Of a stretch of 64,000 nucleotides of DNA, positions 56,077 to 64,000 are shown one piece after another. The DNA is from Branchiostoma belcheri (Eukaryota; Chordata; Leptocardii; Amphioxiformes; Branchiostomatidae). Within the stretch, counting starts at the first letter, position 1. Each line of letters opens with the position of its first letter. The stretch covers positions 5,283,168-5,347,167 of the forward strand of contig NW_017803909.1 in the NCBI RefSeq assembly GCF_001625305.1, written 5' to 3'. The notes under the pieces are model-generated. The model saw nothing but the letters and a program-made list of their open reading frames with translations. It had not been told where the DNA came from and ran no database searches. The position numbers and the translations under genes are program-made.

Positions 56077-59000
56077 ATGTCGTCTTCGGAAGAGTTCGCT
56101 CTGTACTATGAGTCGGGCAGTACGCCCTGTATGTCCATGATGCTAGCCCTGGAGGAAAAGGGGATCAGCTACACCAAAACAGAGGTGGACACGGACAAAG
56201 AGAAAGACGCGGCGATGCTTGAAGAAGTCGGAGACAGAGATGAGGTTAGTATCGATACATATTGAGTAAAATCAGATGTCTAATGTTCGATTGGTATGCT
56301 TGTCTCTCAGTCTGATTCATTTGTTTAACGTTCTAGCCTGTATCAGGCCATTAAAATGTTTCCAACTTGGTGAAAAAATCCTAGAAGTTTGCCAAATAGA
56401 CTGACGAGAAGATTGCCCAGAGCAGTACAATTTTCGGGCTATGAAGCTTTTGCCCAGTTTCCCAGTATTTTCCAGCAATTCATTCTAGTCTGGTAGATAC
56501 CGGTGACGTTGCAATACACGGTACTCCAAACACCGTACCGGCCCGCCCTGTTAACCGAAAATTCTTCTCCATTCCCCGTAGCCTCCGCTGCTGCTGCACG
56601 GTGAGAATGTGCTGTTCGACGAGGTCGTACCGGCGTGTCTCTACTTGGAGGTGAGTATACACCTGTAGTCAAACTGTAGTCAAATTGTGGATAAGAAAAA
56701 TAGATATTTTTTGCATTTATTTCCAGGGTAACGACTTATATGCTGAATATATAGCTTACTACTGCGTGTGTTTCTGAAAAATGAAATGTAGGTTGTTGCG
56801 ATAAGTTTTTCGCAATCTCCGGTGACGCAAATGATTCACTTTTTTATTAGAGAATACAAATAGTCAGAAAATTGCAATGGCAGTAAACATTTCTTTCCCA
56901 TTTTGTATGCTATACATGTAGTTTCATCCGTTCGATTAAGCTTAAGAAAATTAACCCTACCTTGCATAAAATGCTCGTGACTAGCTCAGCAATTTTATAC
57001 AAATAGAAAGGTAACACTTGCAAAGCAAATGCATAATGTTTACCTTCGCATATGGCCTGCTCTGTTAATTCTTACTCAAACACATTCATATATATGGCGA
57101 CAGTAGTCCTGCTATAACATTGCAACATGATGTAACCCAACACTAGTTACCATGGTGACAGACGTCTGGTTCAGGTCATTGACCTTATTGGTTTGGAGGA
57201 GGAGAAGAAGACGAAGAAGAGGAAACAGAGCAAAAACAATGTTTTCCTTCGGTAGACATAAATACATCCCCATAAGTAAATGTGATGTATTTCCTACAGA
57301 AAATTTCCGACAAAAACCGACTGATCCCCGAAGGCGCCGTCGGGCGAGCCCACGTCATACAGCGCATGCTCCAGGCACAGAAGCTCGGAATTGGAGACAC
57401 CAGTATTGACGAACAGTGGGACATGGACGAGGAAGCTAATGAAGATGAACTGGTAACTATTCAAGTTCAAGTTCAATTTTATTTAAATCAACTGGCATGT
57501 ACACAGATTCACAGAAAATGTGACATGAAATTCGTTGACAATTACAGTAAAAGCTCTCAACATGAAGACAACAATTAAAAGCAGCATAATCAAAAACCAG
57601 TTAAAATACAAAACACTCGTGATGAACAGAGTTCAGTTCTTATACTTATACAACTTAATCGCTCTAGGAAAGAAAGAAAGTTCGTGTCTCTTTGTACGGC
57701 TTTGTGAAGTCATAACATGTCTGTAATGGTGCCTGTAAACTACGAAACAGTCCCAGTCCATACAGTACAATCCACTCACATGTGTGTAAAGATAGAAAAT
57801 TTGAATAAACATTAAAGGATAAAGAGACTTCTGGAATTGTCTTACACTAGCACGTAGACCTGTAGTCGTACAAGGAAGCAGACTAAGCCCTACCAAGGAC
57901 ATCATATAGATCTGTATAATTTTGCATTTGCTTGTTCGCTGGTCTGCTTATATTATTTCAATCCCAGTGTATATCGCATAGACTTGTAGTCGTACAAGGA
58001 AACAGACTAAGCCCTACCGCGGACATCATATAGCTCTATACAATATCTTTGCTCTTCATAATTTTGCCTTGGTTGTTCCCTGATCTGCTTATACGCATTG
58101 TATCATTACACTCCCCAGTGTTGACCTATCCAGCTAAGCCGAAGTCTTCTATTTGTTCCCCAGGAAGCGATTGAGGACCCGGATGAATTTGACGAACAGG
58201 AGGAAAAATATGACAAGATGGACCTGGTGAAGGAGATCGAAATCTGGGAGGGGTATTTGAAAGAGGTAAGAAGCAACAAGAATATTATTTGTTTAAAGTT
58301 AAAACTTTTGGTCCAACACAAAAAAAATTCTCTCAATTAGAGCTTTCGACCAGTCACTCTGGCCTTCCTCATTAGACTGACCCAGTGAAGCTTGTCACGT
58401 GGCTTCTTTGAAGTGTGACGTCAACACTGGGTCAAAGGTATCTGGTAGACGATGTCGGCCCCCGTCGCGGTTGAATGAAGGGTGATGGGCCACTGGGTCA
58501 GTCTACTGAGGAAGACCACAGTGACTGGTCGAAAGCTCTAGGTGAGAGAATTTTTGTGTTGGACCAAAAGTTTTAACTTTAAACATGTAACTACCAACAC
58601 AGATGAACTTTCATGATAGAAGAATATTATTTTGTTAAACGTTATAGATCTATGTGGGTCTTGTGGCGTAGCGGCAGAGTGCTCGACTTGGAACCAAGAG
58701 GTCCCGGGTTCCTGTCCTGATATGCCACCGATCTTGTGCCCTTGGGAAGGCACTTTATAATCATGAACTTATAGATCTCACTTCTAACATAGTCTTGAAC
58801 CTTATTTTACAGTATGGTAAAGGTTCCTACATCGCGGGGCCAGAGTTCACCGCGGCGGATTGTCTGTTCATCCCAGTGCTGATTTACCTTGTGACGAATC
58901 AACTGGACCTGACCAAAAAGTACCCGATGTTGCAGGAGTACTACACTAGGGTGAGTAGGATAGTAGGATGTGTCACATTCACACTGTGCACATGCACATG

Positions 59001-59655
59001 CACATACAATTTATCACTAGGCGGAGGAGGATTTGTTACTCTTCTTAAAGCGATAATTTTCCTCCCATAAGTCAATCATCATTCGCTTACTAAGATCAGA
59101 CGCCTTCTATTGACAGGAACTCTTTCTTTCGACACAGTTACGATTTACTATACATCTATGTTATCTGTATTATTTGTATGTCCTTGGAGTTTTGATAATG
59201 ATGATGCGTCTAGACAAACCCTGTATCACAAACATGATCTGCTCCCACATTTTCCACTGTACAAAAAAGCGAGAAGAAGTTGACCACTCTATATTAGCTC
59301 AGTGACTAGAACACTTTGTATTAGCCTAGTATAGTATCCTTGTATGTTCCTTATGTATGTATGTCTAAGTCAAGTAGTGCATCTTTTGTCTCCAATTTTC
59401 TATATACGTTTGTTATGTGTCTGTTATATCTTGACCTGTACCTAGTCCGTCGTGGCATGAATGTACAATAAAGGTATTTCATTTAATTTCATATAGGTCA
59501 TGGAGCGTCCCGCTGTGAAGGAAGTACAACAATACCACCAGATGGATGCAGAAGGTATCTTCAAGAACATGCCAGAGGAGGGCGTGTTGGATACTTTGGG
59601 CAGCAAAGTTAAGGGCTTGTTCGGGAAACTAGTTAAGAAGAAGAAGTCGAAGTAG
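56077..59655 (+). CDS. Glutathione S-transferase, rho-class-like, copy 2 (6 exons, 262 aa)
   Basis: Exons 56077-56244, 56582-56650, 57300-57452, 58164-58265, 58813-58950 and 59497-59655, all phase 0, matching copy 1 exon for exon. It starts MSSSEEFALYYESGSTPCMS, keeping the Ser-x-Pro-Cys-like first-helix motif that copy 1 has lost. Next come PPLLLHGENVLFDEV (GSH-site strand), AHVIQRMLQAQKLG, EIWEGYLKE, GSYIAGPEFTAADCLFIPV (N-capping box) and VMERPAV. An acidic insertion is also present (DMDEEANEDELEAIEDPDEF) but is shorter than in copy 1. The C-terminus is not the usual rho SW-PP-W tail; it is a basic KVKGLFGKLVKKKKSK, which could be amphipathic or membrane-associating (inference). Tandem duplicate of copy 1. 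Confidence 0.85.
57003..57262 (+). repeat. R260 family, copy 9 (GST-2 intron 2)
   Basis: Opposite orientation to copies 6-7, ending 38 bp before exon 3. Its left flank ('aatgctcgtgactagctc') is shared with 54185-54221, so a longer unit was copied there. Confidence 0.75.
58292..58619 (+). mobile_element. Inverted Penelope-like repeat with two hammerhead-like modules (GST-2 intron 4)
   Basis: Two arms of about 95 bp in inverted orientation ('gtttaaagttaaaacttttg' ... complement). Each holds a hammerhead-like core: plus strand CTGAGGA (58506), GACCA/TGGTC stem, GAAAGCTC (58531); minus strand CTAATGA (58375), GGCCAG/CTGGTC stem, GAAAGCTC. The whole unit, with tail 'acacagatgaactttcatga', is bounded by near-identical AAGAATATTATTT repeats (about 58279 and 58619). 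A duplication of about 13-15 bp fits retrotransposition. Confidence 0.6.
58652..58760 (+). mobile_element. tRNA-derived SINE, copy 4 (GST-2 intron 4)
   Basis: GTGGCGTAGCGGCAGAGTGC (A-box region), 'ccaagaggtcccgggttcct' (B-box region, one mismatch from GGTTCGA), then 'ccaccgatcttgtgcccttg'. Confidence 0.7.
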
Positions 59656-59891
59656 CTGTTCAAGAGACAGAACCCGGCATCACCACGGACATTTTTGATA
59701 AAAACTCAGAGATGTGCTCAACTTTTCTGAACATAAAAAAGTGTCCATGCTATAGCTGAATCGTCAAATATATGTTGGTATATAACTGTGATCGCAATTA
59801 TGTTTCTGACTTCCGCCAAACCTGGTTTAAAACTGGGAGGATCGGAGGAAAAAAACACACGGACATTATACCTTATCAAATATCAATATGT

Positions 59892-59897
59892 TAATAA
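59892..59897 (+). terminator. Polyadenylation signal, likely GST-2
   Basis: AATAAA 237 bp after the stop codon; a further 'caataaaaaaa' lies at about 59994. Confidence 0.5.
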
Positions 59898-60661
59898 AGT
59901 TGTTAATTCTGTAATGATAACATCTGAGGCTCTGTATAAGATGCAATGATGGTCCTGTCTTTGTCAATTCAAATGATTATTCAAATGCAAATGCAATAAA
60001 AAAAAATGCACCAAAAACACAGTTTCATTTGTGTTTAATTGTTAGCGCTACACAATGCAACTTCTATACATGCAAGATTTTTGTAACTAAACGATTTGCA
60101 TTGACATATTCTGCAGAGTCAATATACACAATTGTCTACGTGAGAGTAGCATCACATGTAATGACATTATGTAACGTTACACGTTATGTGCGTAAGATCA
60201 TCATAGTCACTACATATGTAGATAGGTCCCTTAGAACAGCATCCGGCACTGTGCTTAAGGGCATCCAATGTGGTTGTTAGGGCTTGGATACCAGATTTTT
60301 CAAATTAACTATAGTATTCTAGTCACTTATGTACATATACTAAGTTGAAATAGCACTATCTCAATGTATACAGACATACAAGAGGCAAAATTCCCAATTA
60401 AATTGTGACGAAAAACAGTTACTAGTAATGAAAGGATCCAGAGATGATTTTTAAGGTACCACGCAGAAAATCCTGGGACTTGTTTCTGCAGTTTTAAATG
60501 TCTGAAATACTAGTATTACTGTACTGATTCAAAGTGCATATTTGAGGCAGTATGTGTCAATATCATAGAGATTGTCTTAGCCAGAATGTCTCCAGTTTTA
60601 CCGCCATGAAATTGCATTGGATGCCTTTAAGACAACAAACAAATGTATGTATGATGTATTT
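59898..60661. other. Intergenic, convergent GST-2 and PPxY gene
   Basis: The two genes end toward each other. No additional exon or repeat was recognised. Confidence 0.5.
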
Positions 60662-62335
60662 CTACTTGGTCATACACTCCTCGTAGCTAGGAGGCCCTGT
60701 GCTCTCCGCCCTCCCTGTTTCTGGTAGCGGCTGCCCTACAACGTCCTGGTAGCTGGGAGGGGGTGGGACCGGAGAGGAATTCGAAGGAGACCGGTCATTT
60801 GACCCTCGGTGACGCCCGTACGCGCGAGCAACTCTAGGGGGACGACTCATATCTCTGTCCTCGACTAGTCTGATTCTTTCTGAACCCTCTTCGTTAGACA
60901 TCCTACTGAATACCCTGGCGTTATCCGCATTTTCTGTGGTGCGAATGATATTGTCGTTAATTTTCATCAGACAAAGTACAAAGGCGGAGAACGTTACCCA
61001 AACCCCCAGGGGAAGACACAGAAAGTACACAATGTGGGCACTTATGCGAGGAACGCATCTAGAGGTGATGGTTTCGGATACGACGTTATTGTAAGTCCCT
61101 TGAAACGGGATCTCAACTAGAACGACCTCCTTGCTCTTGTAGGATAGCTCAAGAGAACAAGTACTGTCTGAACAGCTTTCTTTTGGCACACCGCTGAAAT
61201 TCTGCTTTTTGATAACAAGTCTAGTACTCAACGTCACGTTATGGATCTGTTGAGGGTTATAATACGCGATATATGTGTCCTCAGAGAAAAGACTGCTCGT
61301 CAAGGACGGCCATGTTTTGTAAGGATCCGATGGGTCACAGGAAGAAGAATCATAGTGTCTGTCTTCCACAGTGCACCAATCACAGTCGACATCTGACTTC
61401 CAGTGATCAAAAGCGTCTTTATCGTCTATAATGTAGAGGTCTGCTTCCAGTGCTGTAAGACAGGTGTGTAAAGTGATCTTCGACTGGCTTGAACCAGGTA
61501 CTCGGTGGTATAACCAGTACACGTAGTCCCTTGGAGGGATACTTAGTGTGTACTGGAGTGAGAATTCCGTGGCGTGGGGGTTCAGCGGCGGGGTGTCGGG
61601 AAACACGGAGGCCTGGAAAGTGTTCCCCCCAGCTGAGGTCAAAGTCTGGGCGGCGCAGAACGTCGTGTCAACATTGTCGGTCATTAAGAGTATGTCACCT
61701 GCCACGTAAGGCAAAACTAGCCGTTAGTTTTTTTTTCAAAAATACAAATTTTTCCATAGAGTAAAGAGGTTTAAAACCTCTTAAAATCTTGATTTTAAAC
61801 CTCCTTGCATAGGAGTAAACCCCTACTTTCCAAGCTAGCAGATCTAGAGTTTCGGCTTTTTTTGACGTGTTTTAGCCATATTTAGGCGTTTTTATCGGAC
61901 TGTCTTTCTGTAGTGAAATTTTTACGCCAAAAATAAGCCGAAGTCTAATTTTTGCTTTTTTTGCAGAGTAGTAAACTCGATACACACATGTGTAGAATGT
62001 GAGCATATAAAGTCTAAAGTCAATACCATAATAATTCACGAATAACGAAAAATGTATAGCAGAGAACAGAGTTGTTTCTATAAAATTAGGTCCTACTCAC
62101 CAGGAGACATGACCACCTGAGTGTCCCCGTGCCCCACATAACGGAACAGTACCGCCACAAGCAGCACGTTCAGCGCCACCACGACAGAGGCTATGGCATA
62201 CTTGGTTTTCCAGGGTAAACCCTGCCCCCTCTCGGCGCACTTCACGCAGCACGTTGGGAACCAGGGGCCGTACAGGTCCCGCACTGTTATCTCCGTGTGC
62301 CCGCGACCGCGTGTCGGACCCCTGCTGTCACTCAT
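60662..62335 (-). CDS. Two-pass membrane protein with two PPxY motifs (2 exons, 423 aa), family not recognised
   Basis: Exons 62335-62101 and 61698-60662 join in phase (donor G|GTGAGT, acceptor TTACGTGGCAG). The cytosolic N-terminus has PTCCVKCAERGQGLPW. TM1 is at about 46-66 (YAIASVVVALNVLLVAVLF). A luminal or extracellular region of about 230 aa has ten or so Cys and sequons at N232 and N245. TM2 is at about 298-323, then an about 100-residue Arg/Ser/Pro-rich tail with PPSY at 392-395 and 414-417. PPxY motifs bind WW domains, notably of NEDD4-family ubiquitin ligases, so this may be a substrate adaptor or a sorted cargo (inference). I do not recognise the extracellular domain. Start chosen at the only in-frame ATG before TM1. 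Confidence 0.78.
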
Positions 62336-62792
62336 CACGTATCTTTTCACGACTTAACGTTCAAGAACTGACTCAAGACAGGACTTCGCGCAATGTACTG
62401 GTACTTGGCCTCACCGAAAGGTATTGTGGGTAAATTTTGAGGTGCGTTTGGTTTACTTTAGGTTCTTGTCCACATCAGCCAAAAGTCACGCGCCTATTAT
62501 TGAGCTGGCAAGTAAAACATTAATTTTAACACCGGTCTATGATCGGAACATCTGCGTTGTTGCACACATCATTGCCACAATCTGGGAAATATTGATAAAA
62601 TTATAAAGTAACGAGCCTCAAAATTTGTGAAAATACGAAAGATTTGAGATTTTATGTCGGTATCATGTACAGTAACAGGTGCATTGCCCAGAGGTCAACG
62701 TTCCCAAGGTCGTTAACCCCTCTGCATCAATCCAAGATGGCTGCCGCCACGTGAAATTGTTGATATTTTCAGCCCGTAGTTTTTCTCCTGTA
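62336..62792. promoter_or_regulatory. Shared bidirectional promoter, PPxY gene and ADAT1
   Basis: Only 457 bp separate the two divergent start codons. No TATA box is evident. AAGATGGCTGCC (62734-62745) is a strong YY1-type motif and CACGTG (62748-62753) an E-box, both about 40-60 bp upstream of the ADAT1 ATG. Confidence 0.5.
62735..62755 (+). other. Possible five-codon uORF upstream of ADAT1
   Basis: The YY1-like motif contains ATG GCT GCC GCC ACG TGA, a five-codon frame ending before the ADAT1 ATG. It matters only if transcription begins upstream of it. Confidence 0.3.
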
Positions 62793-63822
62793 ATGGATCA
62801 ACCAGATGATTTAGCAGACAGACTAGCGGCGCTGTCGTTTGAACACTATGTAAAAAGGCTGCCAAAGAAAGGAAAGCCTGTGGAGGGGAGGGAATGGAGC
62901 CTCATGGCGGCTGTACTCAAACAAGGTTGGCATAAGTAATCGTTATTATTTTATAACACAAGAATATTATTTTGTTACAACAAGGATATAACGTATCAAA
63001 CGTTAGATGAACGGCAAATCCAAAGAACTCTAAATGTGTGTAGTTTTTAAATCTTAAAGTTGCGATCCTCAAATTCATTTTAACACTGATATATGTTGCT
63101 GTAATAATATCCACAAATTATCAGTTTTAATAAATAGGAGCTCTTTATATAATAGATTGGTTCTTTAATACTGGTAAGGAATAGCTTGGTTAGATTACTT
63201 GTGGTGAAATATCTCCATGGATAGAAATTGACTTGATATGTGCACATCTGCTAGCTACTAACCATTAGTAACCATCAGTTGACTTGTTGTCATGTAGATA
63301 AGGATGGGAGTCTGGAGGTGGTTGCCATGGGAACAGGATCCAAGTGTATAGGACGGAGCAAGATGAGACTGGAAGGTGGGTTTTGTATTTCTACTAGCAC
63401 AAATGTCTGTGTCAATTTTTTATTGCATAATGTACTGTCTAACATTATAACAGTTGTAAGTTTTGATTTGTTCTAAATTGTAGGGCTGCATTAAAGTCAA
63501 ATCAAATACAATTCTACGGACATTGATTATAGAATGGCTATGATAGTATGAGTAAGAATGACTGTAATAATGATAAGTCTAAGTTGTGTATGATATTTTG
63601 ATCATCTGATAGACTAGTTAGCCTAGTATCAAGTGATGTACACCTATATGAGTACATTACTGTGTAACATTATATTACTAGTAATTATACAAAATAATAT
63701 AATATATGGATAGTAATGTTTGTACCTGCAGATTCTTGTCAGCTTGTTACTTTTTACTTTTGCCCAGGGGATGTCATCCATGACAACCATGCAGAGGTCA
63801 TTGCCAGAAGAGCATTTCTCAG
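62793..63822 (+). CDS. ADAT1: tRNA-specific adenosine deaminase 1, first three exons (partial, runs off the window)
   Basis: Exons 62793-62925, 63298-63375 and 63768-63822 join in phase and encode about 88 residues. Words in order are [57 protein letters not shown] and [19 protein letters not shown]. This matches the ADAT1 N-terminus, including the zinc-binding, catalytic His-Ala-Glu of the deaminase (HAE in [10 protein letters not shown]). ADAT1 converts A37 to inosine in eukaryotic tRNA-Ala. The remaining zinc-binding Cys residues would lie beyond position 64000. A CAG near 63950 is followed by a frame with an early stop, so I do not call a fourth exon. Confidence 0.87.
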
Positions 63823-64000
63823 GTACAACATTACTCATTAGAGCTCTGCTCAACTCTTAAATATGTTGCATATATATCATAAAGTGTGTTATATGGTCAT
63901 ACACTGGACTTTTGAGGAGCTTCATACCTTACTGTGTTGCCTCCAGGACTCCCTAGCAACAGAGTGAGGTTCCTTGGTCAGACTGCTCCACTTCTCAGAT

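Noticed and set aside
58164-58266. Suspected one-base insertion at the end of GST-2 exon 4
   Set aside because: On recounting, the exon is 102 bp and ends LKE in phase 0, matching copy 1; there is no frameshift.
63940-64000. Fourth ADAT1 exon after the CAG near 63950
   Set aside because: In the required phase the sequence meets a TAG within a few codons.

Overview
The window is animal genomic DNA. It has spliced genes with GT-AG introns, a dense mix of short inverted-repeat transposons, tRNA-headed SINEs, a CR1/L2-like LINE and Penelope-like pieces, and no bacterial features. The gene set (lysyl-tRNA synthetase, an IL-17-like cytokine, rho-class-like glutathione transferases, chondroitin-synthase-related proteins, ADAT1) and the repeat style fit an invertebrate chordate, most likely amphioxus (Branchiostoma). 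That species call is inference. A 20-N run at 25904-25923 shows it is an assembly scaffold.

Layout. 1140-10426 (minus): complete 14-exon KARS1 (593 aa), with a candidate alternative first coding exon for a mitochondrial isoform at 9213-9385. 11775-13252 (minus): three coding exons of a secreted IL-17-like cytokine (182 aa), with a TATA box and probable 5'UTR exon near 14.5 kb. 18822-25366 (minus) and 36510-44499 (plus): two head-to-head paralogues (A and B) that keep only the membrane anchor and Fringe-like half of a chondroitin synthase. They share exon phases and two identical internal exon lengths. B carries an apparent frameshift in exon 1. The 11 kb between them is repeat-rich and holds a PIF/Harbinger-like element with the assembly gap. 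46485-49250 (minus): a 5'-truncated non-LTR retrotransposon with a long endonuclease/RT ORF. 50278-53932 and 56077-59655 (plus): tandem rho-class-like GST genes (259 and 262 aa) with the same six-exon structure and an unusual acidic insertion. 60662-62335 (minus): an unrecognised two-pass membrane protein with two PPxY motifs. It is head-to-head, 457 bp away, with 62793 onward (plus): the first exons of ADAT1, which runs off the right edge.

The genes do not form one pathway. KARS1 and ADAT1 are both tRNA-related and, as I recall, neighbours in the human genome, so their 52 kb linkage may be a remnant of ancestral chordate gene order. Introns and intergenic DNA are heavily colonised by mobile elements. 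Several have clear target-site duplications, and two sit within tens of bases of a stop codon. Coordinates of coding exons were derived by hand from splice consensus and reading phase; every multi-exon model except paralogue B closes in frame.
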